Of a DNA stretch of 64,000 nt, positions 16,576-26,539 are shown in pieces. The notes under the pieces were generated by a model that ran no database searches, was not told the origin of the DNA, and saw nothing but the letters and a program-made list of their open reading frames with translations. The stretch is from Franconibacter helveticus LMG 23732 (lineage in GTDB: Bacteria > Pseudomonadota > Gammaproteobacteria > Enterobacterales > Enterobacteriaceae): the NCBI RefSeq assembly GCF_000463115.2, contig NZ_AWFX01000011.1, forward strand, positions 1 through 64,000. The letters run 5' to 3'. The stretch's first letter is position 1. Each line of letters begins with the position of its first letter. The translations under genes were made by a program, and so were the position numbers.

Positions 16576-17598
16576 ATGACTTTCTGGACTATTTTGCGCC
16601 AGCGCAGCTGGGGGCTTGTTCTGGTAATGGCGGGCGTCTGCGTCATTACTTTTATTATTTCGCATATGATCCCGGGCGATCCGGCGCGCCTGCTGGCGGG
16701 CGATCGCGCGACGGATGAAATCGTGCAGCACATCCGCCAGCAACTGGGGCTGGATCAACCGCTCTACGTGCAGTTTTATCGCTACGTGGCCGATCTTTTT
16801 CAGGGCGATCTGGGGACGTCGATCCGCACCGGGCGGCCGGTGCTGGCGGATCTCAAAACCTTCTTCCCGGCGACGCTTGAGCTGGCGCTCTGCTCGCTGG
16901 TGCTGGCGATGGTCATCGGCATTCCGCTCGGCATTCTCTCCGCCGTTTACCGCAACCGCTGGCTCGACCATCTGGTGCGGCTGATGGCGATCACCGGCAT
17001 CTCTACCCCCGCTTTCTGGCTGGGGCTTGGCGTCATAGTCCTTTTTTACGGCCACTGGCAGATCCTGCCGGGCAGCGGGCGGTTGGATGACTGGCTCGAC
17101 CCGCCCGCCCGCGTTACCGGCTTTTATCTGATCGACTCGCTGCTGGCGGGCGAGCCGGAGGTCTTTTTCAACGCTCTCCAGCATCTGATCCTGCCGTCGC
17201 TGACGCTCGCTTTTGTACACCTTGGCATTGTGGCGCGCCAGATCCGCTCCGCGATGCTTGAGCAGCTCAGCGAAGATTACATCCGCACCGCCAAAGCGAG
17301 CGGGCTGCCGGGCTGGTACATCATTTTGCGCTATGCGCTGCCCAATGCGCTTATTCCTTCCGTCACGGTGCTTGGCCTGGCGCTGGGCGACCTGCTGTAC
17401 GGCGCGGTACTGACGGAAACGGTCTTTGCCTGGCCGGGCATGGGCGCTTATGTGGTGGCCTCTATCCAGGCGCTCGATTTTCCGGCGGTGATGGGCTTTG
17501 CGGTGGTGGTGTCGTTTGCTTACGTGCTGGTTAACCTGCTGGTGGACCTGCTTTATTTGTGGATCGATCCGCGCATCGGTCGGGGGGATACGCAATGA
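16576..17598 (+). CDS. ddpB: Dipeptide ABC transporter permease DdpB
   Basis: The 340-residue permease of the DppB/OppB type has about six membrane segments. It opens with a TM helix (residues about 9-30) and IPGDPARLLAG, then shows the binding-protein-dependent transport loop DYIRTAKASGLPGWYIILRY near residue 235 that contacts the ATPases. Its stop overlaps the ddpC start (ATGA). It forms a heterodimeric channel with DdpC. Confidence 0.92.
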   Translation: MTFWTILRQRSWGLVLVMAGVCVITFIISHMIPGDPARLLAGDRATDEIVQHIRQQLGLDQPLYVQFYRYVADLFQGDLGTSIRTGRPVLADLKTFFPATLELALCSLVLAMVIGIPLGILSAVYRNRWLDHLVRLMAITGISTPAFWLGLGVIVLFYGHWQILPGSGRLDDWLDPPARVTGFYLIDSLLAGEPEVFFNALQHLILPSLTLAFVHLGIVARQIRSAMLEQLSEDYIRTAKASGLPGWYIILRYALPNALIPSVTVLGLALGDLLYGAVLTETVFAWPGMGAYVVASIQALDFPAVMGFAVVVSFAYVLVNLLVDLLYLWIDPRIGRGDTQ

Positions 17599-18485
17599 TG
17601 TTAACCGAAGAGAGAGCCGTCGCCCCTGTGCGCCGTCGCCGCATCGACTGGGCGAAAACCTTCTGGCTGCTGCGCCGCAGCCCGCTGACGCTGGCAGGCG
17701 GCATCATCATGGCGCTGATGCTGCTGTTAATGATCTTCTCGCCGTGGCTGACGCCTTACGATCCCAACGCGCTGGATCTCACCGCGCGGTTGCAGCCGCC
17801 ATCCGCGCTGCACTGGTTCGGCACCGATGAAGTGGGGCGCGATCTTTTCAGCCGCGTGCTGGTGGGCAGCCAGCAATCCGTCACAGCCGGGCTGGTGGTG
17901 GTGGTGATTGCAGGCGGCATCGGCTCGCTGCTCGGCTGTTTATCCGGCGTGATCGGCGGGCGCGGCGACGCCGCCATCATGCGCCTGATGGATATTATGC
18001 TCTCTATTCCTTCGCTGGTGCTGACCATGGCGCTGGCGGCGGCGCTCGGCCCCAGCCTGTTTAACGCCATGCTCGCTATCGCTATTGTGCGCATTCCGTT
18101 TTATGTGCGCCTCGCGCGCGGGCAGACGCTGGTGGTGCGCCAGTTCACTTTCGTACAGGCGAGCCGCACCTTTGGGGCTTCGCGCTGGCATTTGATTAGC
18201 TGGCACATTCTACGCAACGCCCTGCCGCCGCTGGTGGTGCAGGCCTCGCTGGATATCGGCAGCGCCATATTAATGGCCGCCACGCTGGGCTTTATCGGCC
18301 TTGGCGCGCAGCAGCCTTCGGCGGAGTGGGGTGCCATGGTGGCGATTGGCCGCAACTATGTGCTCGACCAGTGGTGGTACTGCACCTTCCCGGGCGCGGC
18401 GATCCTTATCACCGCCGTGGGCTTTAACCTGTTTGGCGACGGCATCCGCGATCTGCTGGATCCAAAAGCGGGAGGACGAAACTGA
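17595..18485 (+). CDS. ddpC: Dipeptide ABC transporter permease DdpC
   Basis: The 296-residue permease of the DppC/OppC type starts at the ATG overlapping the ddpB stop, giving MMLTEE as in E. coli (MMLSEE, from memory). It has the PHxFGTDxxGRD-like segment ALHWFGTDEVGRDLFSRVLVG after the first TM helix and the EAA-type loop ASRTFGASRWHLISWHILRN. The frame is open upstream to 17559 but the overlap and the match decide the start. The end overlaps ddpD by one base. Confidence 0.92.
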   Translation: MMLTEERAVAPVRRRRIDWAKTFWLLRRSPLTLAGGIIMALMLLLMIFSPWLTPYDPNALDLTARLQPPSALHWFGTDEVGRDLFSRVLVGSQQSVTAGLVVVVIAGGIGSLLGCLSGVIGGRGDAAIMRLMDIMLSIPSLVLTMALAAALGPSLFNAMLAIAIVRIPFYVRLARGQTLVVRQFTFVQASRTFGASRWHLISWHILRNALPPLVVQASLDIGSAILMAATLGFIGLGAQQPSAEWGAMVAIGRNYVLDQWWYCTFPGAAILITAVGFNLFGDGIRDLLDPKAGGRN

Positions 18486-19463
18486 TGAGCGACACCGTAC
18501 TGCAAATTGACGATCTGCAACTGAGTTTCCCGGTCTGGCGCGGCGAAGTGAGCGCGCTGAACCGCGTCTCCGTTGAGGTAAAGCGCGGCGAAATAGTGGG
18601 CCTTGTAGGGGAGTCCGGCTCGGGTAAGTCGGTAACGGCGATGCTGGCGATGCGCCTGCTGCCGGAGGGAAGCTACCGCATTCGCAGCGGAAGTATTTCG
18701 CTGCTGGGCGAAGATATATTGAATGCCCGCGAAAAACAGCTGCGTCAGTGGCGCGGCGCGCGGGTATCGATGATTTTCCAGGAGCCGATGACGGCGCTCA
18801 ACCCGACGCGGCGCATCGGCAAACAAATGGTGGAAGTGATCCGCCAGCATCAGTCGCTTTCCCGCGATGCGGCGAAGCAAAAAGCGATCGCCCTGCTGGA
18901 TGAAATGCAGATCCCGGACGCAGAACAGGTTATGGCGCGCTACCCGTTCGAGCTTTCCGGCGGCATGCGCCAGCGGGTGATGATTGCGCTTGCGTTCTCA
19001 TGTGAGCCGCAGCTGATTATTGCCGATGAGCCGACCACCGCGCTGGACGTGACGGTGCAGCGCCAGGTGCTGCGCCTGCTGAAGCAAAAAGCGCGGGCGA
19101 GCGGTACGGCGGTGCTTTTCATCAGCCATGACATGGCGGTGGTCTCGCAGCTTTGCGACCGCATGTATGTCATGTACGCCGGGGCAGTGATTGAGAGCGG
19201 CCCGACAGCGCAGCTGATTGACCGCCCGGTGCACCCGTATTCGCTCGGGCTGCTGCGTTGCGCGCCGGAGAACGGCGAGCCGCGCGCGCCGCTGCCCGCC
19301 ATCCCGGGCACGGTGCCGAATCTTACCCAACTGCCGACCGGCTGCGCTTTTCGTGACCGTTGTTTTGCGGCAGGGCCGCGCTGCGGCGAAAAGCCAGCGC
19401 TGCGCCCGTGCGCAGCACCCGGCCAGCAAGCCGCCTGCTGGTATCCGCAAGGAGAGGTAACCC

Positions 19464-19471
<8 letters not shown>
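18485..19471 (+). CDS. ddpD: Dipeptide ABC transporter ATPase DdpD
   Basis: The 328-residue ATPase carries Walker A GESGSGKSV (about residue 40), the signature LSGGMRQR and Walker B LIIADEPTTALDV. The C-terminal oligopeptide/dipeptide extension has four cysteines (GCAFRDRC..GPRC...CW pattern) typical of OppD/DppD. The start overlaps the ddpC stop (TGATG), and the end overlaps ddpF by eight bases, so the proteins are coupled in translation. It pairs with DdpF. Confidence 0.92.
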
Positions 19472-20420
<949 letters not shown>

Positions 20421-20423
20421 AAC

Positions 20424-20450
20424 AGAACCCGCCAGCGGCGGGCTCTTTCA
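20424..20450 (+). terminator. Terminator at the end of the ddp operon
   Basis: CCCGCC (20428-20433) and GGCGGG (20437-20442) form the core stem, extended by AGA/TCT across one mismatch and followed by TTTC. It may serve both convergent units. Confidence 0.7.
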
Positions 20451-20744
20451 TGCCGTTTTCAGGGCATGGATAAGCGCAGGGTTAAGCTCAAGCAGACGTA
20501 GCATTTTGAGAGCAACACCGGAAGGGATTCGACGTTTCTGCTCCCATGAGCGAACAAGATCGACGCTTGCACCCATCGCTTCAGCAAATTCCTGCTGCTT
20601 CATACCGAAACGCTGGCGCAGAATTTTGACATCCGGCACAGGATGCCTGTGCACCTGTTCCGACGCTGGCTGGGTTTCGCCTTTCTCAATCGCCACCATT
20701 TCGTTAATGCCGGTCAGAAGCTCATTAAACAATTTGTCGTCCAT
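20448..20744 (-). CDS. XRE-family antitoxin (HigA-like)
   Basis: The 98-residue protein has a Cro/C1-type helix-turn-helix in its C-terminal half: ILRQRFGMKQQEFAEAMGAS, then VRSWEQKRRIPSG. It matches the NadS/HigA group that pairs with RelE-like toxins encoded upstream. GAGGAGG lies seven bases before the ATG, an unusually strong ribosome site, as expected for an antitoxin made in excess. It is 42 bases downstream of the toxin in the same operon. Confidence 0.85.
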   Translation of the reverse strand: MDDKLFNELLTGINEMVAIEKGETQPASEQVHRHPVPDVKILRQRFGMKQQEFAEAMGASVDLVRSWEQKRRIPSGVALKMLRLLELNPALIHALKTA

Positions 20745-20786
20745 AAATGCCTCCTCGCTTTAGAAGGTTTCGTCGCTTCAGGCGAA

Positions 20787-21110
20787 TTAATTCATCTGTT
20801 GTAGCGCGGATTTGATCTGCGCTTTTTGTTGATTGGTCAGGTTCTCCTGCGTGTTTTTTGGGTACATGACGATCAGGTAAATTCTGCCGCTGGCCGCTCT
20901 GACATAATAAATGATCCTCAGGCCGCCTGATTTACCAGAACCCGGACGATTCCAGCGAACCTTTTTGCACCCGCCCGTTCCCGCTACGGTATCGCCCAGT
21001 TCATGGTTCTCCAGCAACCAGGCCTGGAATTCACGGAGCTCGTCCTCCGCCATAAGATTTTTTCTTGTCCTGGTGAAAGCGGCGGTCTCAATAAATTCAA
21101 GGTATTCCAC
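20787..21110 (-). CDS. RelE/HigB-like toxin
   Basis: The 107-residue protein is of the RelE/ParE superfamily, HigB subgroup: EYLEFIETAAFTRTRKNL at the start, LGDTVAGTGGCKKVRWN in the middle and GGLRIIYYVRAASGRIYLI towards the end. Such toxins are ribosome-dependent mRNases. The GTG at 21110 is preferred because homologues begin at this point and the promoter lies at 21140-21167; the frame is open to 21203, and GTG at 21122 is an alternative. Toxin-first order is typical of higBA. Confidence 0.82.
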   Translation of the reverse strand: MEYLEFIETAAFTRTRKNLMAEDELREFQAWLLENHELGDTVAGTGGCKKVRWNRPGSGKSGGLRIIYYVRAASGRIYLIVMYPKNTQENLTNQQKAQIKSALQQMN

Positions 21111-21139
21111 GTTTGTCGTCACTCCATGACGCTTAACTA

Positions 21140-21167
21140 TTATTATCGTACAGGGTACGACAGTCAA
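21140..21167 (-). promoter_or_regulatory. Promoter and palindromic operator of the toxin-antitoxin operon
   Basis: On the minus strand TTGACT (21167-21162) and TAATAA (21145-21140) are spaced by 16 bases. The spacer holds a perfect inverted repeat, TCGTAC-AGG-GTACGA (21146-21160). An operator between -35 and -10 is the expected place for autorepression by the HigA-like protein. Confidence 0.75.
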
Positions 21168-21418
21168 TTTTATGTCGTCGCCAGTAAACGAAGGTTTTAA
21201 CAAAGTGGCTGTGCTTACATGCCTTGAGGAAACATTACCGTAGAAGATTTCCGGTTGCTTAAAAATAGGTCCCGGTATTTTCCTGGTTCAGCGCAACTGC
21301 GAACTGCTTCGATAAAATAAAATGGCAAGCGATTACGTCCGCGAAGTAACTAATGCTATGCAAAAACGAAGACAGGCCGGACCACAGCCGCGGGACCATG
21401 AAAACCCTTCACTTTGTG

Positions 21419-21445
21419 TAAAGTTTTTCCGATATGTGCCGAAAC
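21419..21445 (+). promoter_or_regulatory. Sigma28 (FliA) promoter of tsr
   Basis: TAAA, 15 bases, then GCCGAAAC matches the flagellar sigma factor consensus TAAA-N15-GCCGATAA at ten of twelve positions. It lies 33 bases before the tsr ATG. E. coli tsr is also transcribed by FliA. Confidence 0.8.
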
Positions 21446-21477
21446 CAGTGACTCTGTCGTACCGGAAATGAGAAACC

Positions 21478-23145
21478 ATGTTAAACCGAGTCAAAGTTGT
21501 TACCAGCTTATTATTTGTGCTGGGGCTATTTGGGATTTTACAAATGGCTTCCGGTGGTCTGTTCTTCAATGCCATCAAGAATGACAAAGAGAACTTCACT
21601 ATTCTGCAAACCATCCGCCAGCAGCAGTCGACGCTGAATGCCAGCTGGGTGGCGTTGCTCCAGACCCGCAACACCCTGAACCGTGCCGGTATCCGTTACA
21701 TGATGGATGCCAATAACATGGGCAGCGGTGCGACCGTAAACGAGTTGATGCAGATTGCCAGCACCACGCTCAAGCAGGCGGAAGAGAAGTGGGCCGCCTA
21801 TCAGGCGCTGCCGCGCGATCCGCGCCAGAGCGAACAGGCCGCGGTAGAGATCAAGCGCAACTACGATATCTATCATGGCGCGCTGTCTGAGCTTATCCAG
21901 CTGCTGGGCGCCGGCAAGATCAACGACTTTTTCGACCAGCCGACCCAGAAATACCAGGATGGCTTCGAGAAAGAATATAACGATTACATGCAGCAAAACG
22001 ACGGCCTCTATCAGCTGGCGGTAGATGGCAACAACGGCTCTTACAGCCTCGCTATCTGGATCCTGATTGGCGTGCTGGCGGTCGTACTGGCTGTGATCAT
22101 CGCCGTCTGGTTCGGCATCCAAAAAGCGCTGCTCGCGCCGCTCAACAGCCTGATTGAGAGTATTCGTCATATCGCCAGCGGCGACCTGGCGCGCCGCATT
22201 GAAGTGGAAGGCAGCAATGAAATGGGCCAACTGGCCAACAGCCTGCGCCATATGCAGGGCGAACTGGTTCGTACCGTAAGCGTGGTGCGTACCGGCGCTG
22301 ACGCCATCTACAGCGGCGCCAGCGAAATCTCAGCCGGCAATAACGATCTCTCTTCCCGCACCGAGCAGCAGGCGGCGTCGCTGGAAGAGACCGCCGCCAG
22401 CATGGAACAGCTGACCGCGACGGTGAAGCAGAACGCCGAGAACGCCCGCCAGGCAAGCCAGCTGGCGCTGAGCGCCTCCGAAACGGCGCAAAAAGGCGGC
22501 AAAGTCGTGGATAACGTGGTGCAGACCATGCGCGACATCGCTGGCAGCTCGCAGAAAATCGCTGATATCACGAGCGTTATCGACGGTATTGCATTCCAGA
22601 CCAACATTCTGGCGCTTAACGCCGCGGTGGAAGCCGCGCGCGCAGGCGAACAGGGCCGTGGGTTTGCTGTCGTCGCAGGCGAAGTACGCAACCTGGCGCA
22701 GCGCAGCGCGCAGGCCGCGAAAGAGATCAAAGGCCTTATCGACGACTCCGTCAGCAAAGTTGACGTCGGCTCCACGCTTGTGGAAAGCGCGGGCGAAACC
22801 ATGGGGGAAATCGTCAGCGCTGTAACCCGCGTAACGGACATCATGGGAGAAATCGCCTCTGCTTCTGATGAACAGAGCCGCGGTATTGATCAGGTGGGCC
22901 TGGCGGTTTCTGAAATGGACCGCGTCACCCAGCAGAACGCCTCGCTGGTGGAAGAATCCGCCGCCGCCGCCGCCGCGCTGGAAGAGCAGGCAAGCCGTCT
23001 GACGCAGGCCGTTACTGTGTTTCGCATCAAACAGGATGCGCGTGAAGCGGCGCAGGCGCCGGTTGTGCCGAAAGCGCCCGCTGCGCCGGTGGTCTCCCGT
23101 AAACCTGCCGTTGCCGAGGGCGGCGATAACTGGGAAACCTTCTGA
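21478..23145 (+). CDS. tsr: Methyl-accepting chemotaxis protein Tsr (serine receptor)
   Basis: The 555-residue transmembrane receptor follows E. coli Tsr almost throughout. TM1 lies at about 7-29, a four-helix ligand domain at 30-190 (with [10 protein letters not shown], containing the serine-site arginine), TM2 at about 191-213, then HAMP and the signalling hairpin (tip [20 protein letters not shown]). Methylation helices carry the [15 protein letters not shown] motif. The C-terminus ends in NWETF, the tether for CheR and CheB. It is monocistronic, with a FliA promoter upstream and a strong terminator downstream. Confidence 0.96.
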   Translation: MLNRVKVVTSLLFVLGLFGILQMASGGLFFNAIKNDKENFTILQTIRQQQSTLNASWVALLQTRNTLNRAGIRYMMDANNMGSGATVNELMQIASTTLKQAEEKWAAYQALPRDPRQSEQAAVEIKRNYDIYHGALSELIQLLGAGKINDFFDQPTQKYQDGFEKEYNDYMQQNDGLYQLAVDGNNGSYSLAIWILIGVLAVVLAVIIAVWFGIQKALLAPLNSLIESIRHIASGDLARRIEVEGSNEMGQLANSLRHMQGELVRTVSVVRTGADAIYSGASEISAGNNDLSSRTEQQAASLEETAASMEQLTATVKQNAENARQASQLALSASETAQKGGKVVDNVVQTMRDIAGSSQKIADITSVIDGIAFQTNILALNAAVEAARAGEQGRGFAVVAGEVRNLAQRSAQAAKEIKGLIDDSVSKVDVGSTLVESAGETMGEIVSAVTRVTDIMGEIASASDEQSRGIDQVGLAVSEMDRVTQQNASLVEESAAAAAALEEQASRLTQAVTVFRIKQDAREAAQAPVVPKAPAAPVVSRKPAVAEGGDNWETF

Positions 23146-23163
23146 TCCCACGCTGGTAAACGA

Positions 23164-23198
23164 AAAACCCCTGTCCTGCGACAGGGGTTTTCTTTTTT
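23164..23198 (+). terminator. Terminator of tsr
   Basis: AAAACCCCTGTC (23164-23175) pairs perfectly with GACAGGGGTTTT (23180-23191) around CTGC, followed by CTTTTTT. Confidence 0.93.
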
Positions 23199-23559
23199 AA
23201 CGCAGCGGAAATAAACGGCGTCGCCTGGTAAAACATACGGAATATTCTTAGCTATATTGAACGGCGTTTAAAAATTAAATTCGCAGAGATTTTTTATTTA
23301 CGCTTCGCTTATTTTCATCAGGGCTTCTGTTAAGCGAGACGGTAAAAGAACTCGCGTTGCGTAATTAATCGTCAATTTTCAGGCTTTGATTTTTATTAAT
23401 TACGTACGCCAGCAGCATTTTTATATTTATTAACAATTTCATTTGCTCCGCTTTAATTTCTCTCCCGTGCCGTAGTCTATGCTTATAACTATGTGATTGA
23501 ATAATGACTATTTATTAAGTGAACGTTTTCAGGATAATCGACCAGAGCCAGGAATCGCT
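23199..23559. other. A/T-rich upstream region of the DUF2382 genes
   Basis: These 360 bases hold no convincing gene. The stretch is strongly A/T-rich, unlike the flanking backbone, and must contain the promoter of the stress-protein genes, which I could not place with confidence. Confidence 0.5.
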
Positions 23560-23970
23560 ATGTCAGATAAACATGATGATAACGAAACGACAAAGCCAGG
23601 CGCAGAGCAGACGCTAACGCTGGCCGAAGAACAGGCGGAAATCACTAAAACGAAAGTTGTGGATCGCCGCGTTCGCTTAACCCGAACTACCCACTCAGAG
23701 GAGAAAGTGCTCGAAACAGAATTATCTCAGGAACAGGTCGTCGTCGAGCATGTCCTAAAAAATGTACCTGTTGAAGAAAATAACATTCCGCAGGTTCGTG
23801 AAGAAGGGGATACGTTAATTATCCCGGTAATAGAAGAGCAAGTTGAAATTATCAGGCGTTATGTCCTGAAAGAGGAAGTCCATATTCGTAAAGTGAAAAC
23901 GACCGAACCTTATCAGGAAACTGTTATTTTGCGACGCCAGGAGTTTGATATTTCCACGGACGAGGAATAA
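23560..23970 (+). CDS. DUF2382 (YsnF/AvaK-type) stress protein, short form
   Basis: The 136-residue acidic protein consists almost wholly of one DUF2382 domain: LTLAEEQAEITKTKVVDRRV at the start, then VPVEENNIPQVREEGDTLII and IEEQVEIIRRYVLKEEVHIR. These domains are named for B. subtilis YsnF and cyanobacterial AvaK, and are linked to general stress, but the biochemical role is unknown. The ATG at 23560 follows AGGA; the frame is open upstream to 23497. It is 41 bases from the next gene, which carries the same domain, so the two are an operon. Confidence 0.8.
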   Translation: MSDKHDDNETTKPGAEQTLTLAEEQAEITKTKVVDRRVRLTRTTHSEEKVLETELSQEQVVVEHVLKNVPVEENNIPQVREEGDTLIIPVIEEQVEIIRRYVLKEEVHIRKVKTTEPYQETVILRRQEFDISTDEE

Positions 23971-24011
23971 ACGGAACGTAACCCAAAACCGAAGCACGAG
24001 GAGAATCTGTT

Positions 24012-25181
24012 ATGGCACATGAGAAAATCGTTACTGCTTTTAAACAGCTGCAGCAGGCGGAAGTGGCAAAAGAGAAACTGATTGCAGAAGGTATCGCGGA
24101 ACACAATATCGATATCATCTCAGGTGAACGGCTGCGGGTTGAAGATAAAGAGATACGCCACCCAAGCTTCTGGCAGCGTCTGTTTGGCGATGACGTTGAT
24201 GATGATTACGCAGAAGAGTACAACCAGGCGATTCGTACCGGCGGCGTGCTGCTGACGGCGCGCGTACATAAAGATGAAGCGGATCGCATAGAAGCGTTGC
24301 TGGATGAATACTCATCCGATTATGCATCGTCTGGCTCTTATGGCAGCTACGGCGCCGGTAAAAATGCGGATAACGCAGAGCTCGACCGCGAATTTATGGG
24401 TGAAACCGACGACGTGACCGGCACCGGCCGTAGCACAGGCAGCCTGAACAGCGGGCTTGCTGGCGTGGGCGTAGCGGGCGCAGGCGTTGCGGGTAGCACC
24501 ATTAACGATCCTTCCCAAAAAGTGCCTGGCACCAGCGACGACACCGTCCCGGATGCAGATGACGTTACCCGCGATCGCACCCTGACGGCACAAGGCGGCG
24601 CTGACTATGTAGGTGACGATACGCTGCGCGATCGCGATGTGACGGGCCGCACCGGTACTGGCCTTGTGGATGATGATGACATCAGTAACCGCGGCTACAC
24701 CGGTACGCCTGGCAGCGCGGTATCCACCGCCGCCGGCGCGCTAACGGGCGACGAGCGTGACGAGACGCTGAAGCTGGCTGAAGAGCAGGTGGATATCGGT
24801 AAACGCCGCGTGAGCGACGGCGTGGTCCGTCTGCGTCGTTATACGGTTGAAGAAGATGTTTCTGAAGATATTTCGCTTTTCGATCAGCACGCCGATATGT
24901 TCCGCCGCGCCGTCGACGAACCGGCTTATCTGAACGATGTCGACTGGTCTGAAAGAACCATCGAAGTGGAAGAGTCTCACGAAGTGCCGACGGTTAACAA
25001 AACGGCCCGCGTGCGTGAAGAAGTGGGGCTGCGTACCGAAGGTAATGAGCGCGTGGAAACAGTGAAAGATACTGTGCGCCGTCAGGAAGTGGAGGTGGAT
25101 AAATCAGGCACCGATCGCCTGACCAGCGACACCGACCGCGACCGCCTGACGGATGACGACGATCCGCTGCTGCGTAAATAA
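24012..25181 (+). CDS. Two-domain stress protein: GSP17M-like domain plus DUF2382
   Basis: The 389-residue acidic protein has three parts. Residues 1-100 form a general-stress-protein-17M-like domain (KIVTAFKQLQQAEVAKEKLI, then RTGGVLLTARV). Residues about 105-245 are low-complexity, rich in Gly, Asp, Thr and Ser. Residues about 250-365 form a DUF2382 domain (LKLAEEQVDIGKRRVSDGVV, then VEESHEVPTVNKTARVREEV). The tail is again rich in Asp and Arg. It may be a desiccation/osmotic stress protein, by family only. CGAGGAG precedes the ATG. Confidence 0.8.
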   Translation: MAHEKIVTAFKQLQQAEVAKEKLIAEGIAEHNIDIISGERLRVEDKEIRHPSFWQRLFGDDVDDDYAEEYNQAIRTGGVLLTARVHKDEADRIEALLDEYSSDYASSGSYGSYGAGKNADNAELDREFMGETDDVTGTGRSTGSLNSGLAGVGVAGAGVAGSTINDPSQKVPGTSDDTVPDADDVTRDRTLTAQGGADYVGDDTLRDRDVTGRTGTGLVDDDDISNRGYTGTPGSAVSTAAGALTGDERDETLKLAEEQVDIGKRRVSDGVVRLRRYTVEEDVSEDISLFDQHADMFRRAVDEPAYLNDVDWSERTIEVEESHEVPTVNKTARVREEVGLRTEGNERVETVKDTVRRQEVEVDKSGTDRLTSDTDRDRLTDDDDPLLRK

Positions 25182-25190
25182 TCCCTGAGC

Positions 25191-25229
25191 AAAACCCGCC
25201 CGCGCTGTTTCGCAGTGCGGGTTTTTTTG
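25191..25229 (+). terminator. Terminator of the DUF2382 operon
   Basis: AAAACCCGC pairs with GCGGGTTTT over an imperfect inner stem (GCGCTGTTTCGCAGTGC region), followed by a run of seven T. Being A-rich on the other side, it may also end transcription of the convergent VOC gene. Confidence 0.85.
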
Positions 25230-25232
25230 CCC

Positions 25233-25619
25233 TTAACCCGCCACTATCTCTACCAGGTTGCCATCCGGATCTTTCAACACCGCTTCATAAAAGCCGTCGC
25301 CCGTCATGCGCGGCCCGCTCAGCAAAATGCCCGCTTCTTTCGCGCGCGTTGCCAGCGCCTCGACAGCTTCTTTGTCGCCTACGTTGAGTGCGATGTGCGC
25401 CCAGCCGGTATGTTCTTTATCCGCAGGTCCGCCAGGAAGCGAGGGGAGCGACATCAGTTCAAGCGTGGCGCCTTCCTGTAGCGTTACAAAGCGCGACATA
25501 AAACCAGGGCGGTTTTTGCTGACGTAAAGCTCGCCTGCTTCGCCGTGGAACCAGTCTGCCCAGAACTGCGCCTGCGCGTCGATATCATTCGTCCAGAGTG
25601 CGATGTGCGTTATTTTCAC
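25233..25619 (-). CDS. VOC-family (glyoxalase/lactoylglutathione lyase-like) protein
   Basis: The 128-residue protein of the vicinal oxygen chelate fold has KITHIALWTNDIDAQAQFW at the N-terminus and GFYEAVLKDPDGNLVEIV at the C-terminus, where the last Glu is the usual metal ligand. The substrate is unknown. The GTG at 25619 is chosen because AAGGAG lies about nine bases before it and homologues begin at KITH; it overlaps the 3' end of the DeoR-type gene by 35 bases, so the two are cotranscribed. Confidence 0.82.
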   Translation of the reverse strand: MKITHIALWTNDIDAQAQFWADWFHGEAGELYVSKNRPGFMSRFVTLQEGATLELMSLPSLPGGPADKEHTGWAHIALNVGDKEAVEALATRAKEAGILLSGPRMTGDGFYEAVLKDPDGNLVEIVAG

Positions 25620-26403
25620 GGCTCTTTTCTCCTTCATACGGGGTGGCATAAAGCAGGGCGCCGCCGTGCTGGCGAACTTCCAGCTCCATTTCCGGGTGGG
25701 CGCCGCGTAGGGTCACAAGGTAGTCAACATCGCCTGCGCCCATAAAGCGGTACGGGGCGAAGCGGCCGGGCTTGTCGCTGCTGCACAACACGGCAACGCT
25801 GCCCGCATGGGCCAGAAGCTGCTGCTTGAACTGTGCATCCTGGTAATGAAGCGCGCCGAAGCCGCTCTCTGTTTCAAAGGCGCAAACGCCGATAAACGCC
25901 ACGTCGAAGCGAAAGGGTCTCAGCTGTTCCAGCGCCCGGATATCCAGCGCGCCGCCTGTCTGCTCGTTCAGCTCTCCGCCGAGCATAATGGTGCGGATCC
26001 CCGGCTTCGCCAGCAGCTGGGCTGCGATATCAACGCTGTTGGTCACTACGGTCAGTTCACTGTCGCGCGGCAGCAAATCCGCCAGCAGCAGGTGCGTGCT
26101 GCCTGCGTCCAGAAATAAAAGCTGTCCGGGGCAGAGGATTTGTAGCGCCGCCTGCGCCAGCGCCTGTTTTTCGTCGGCGCTTATGGCAAGTCGCATCAGC
26201 GGCGTGCCGCTGGCTGGCGACGGCAGCAGCGCGCCGCCATAAGTGCGTTTGCAGCGCCCCTGGCGCGCCAGCTCGCGCAGGTCGCGGCGAATAGTCGCTT
26301 CGGTAGCGCCAAGGCGCAGCGCCAGGTCGGCGGCCATCACTTTGCCATCTTCTTTCAGGATATTCAGGATGATGGTTTGCCGTTCGTCGGGGAAAAGCTT
26401 CAT
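25585..26403 (-). CDS. DeoR-family transcriptional regulator
   Basis: The 272-residue protein has an N-terminal winged helix (ERQTIILNILKEDGKVMAAD, then LGATEATIRRDLRELARQGR, the DeoR signature) and a C-terminal DeoRC sugar-phosphate sensor domain (LFLDAGSTHLLLADLLP, VVTNSVDIA, GGELNEQTGGA). Members usually repress carbohydrate genes. It is encoded upstream of and overlapping the VOC gene; the region before it (26404-26539) contains repeated TGAATGTA-like words that could be its own operator. The target genes are not evident. Confidence 0.85.
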   Translation of the reverse strand: MKLFPDERQTIILNILKEDGKVMAADLALRLGATEATIRRDLRELARQGRCKRTYGGALLPSPASGTPLMRLAISADEKQALAQAALQILCPGQLLFLDAGSTHLLLADLLPRDSELTVVTNSVDIAAQLLAKPGIRTIMLGGELNEQTGGALDIRALEQLRPFRFDVAFIGVCAFETESGFGALHYQDAQFKQQLLAHAGSVAVLCSSDKPGRFAPYRFMGAGDVDYLVTLRGAHPEMELEVRQHGGALLYATPYEGEKSRENNAHRTLDE

Positions 26404-26539
26404 ACGGGCAGGCTTCGGTTAAGGTGAGCGATCATGAATGTAGATGAATGTACAAAAATGAACATCTGACAGGATAAAAAATGCGATCCGGGTAACGCTT
26501 TACCGGATCGCACGGGCGAACGCAGAGACGAAAAAGGCG

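Noticed and set aside
16504..17595. Minus-strand frame of 363 codons
   Set aside because: It is antisense to ddpB; it is rich in Arg/His/Gln and has no domain.
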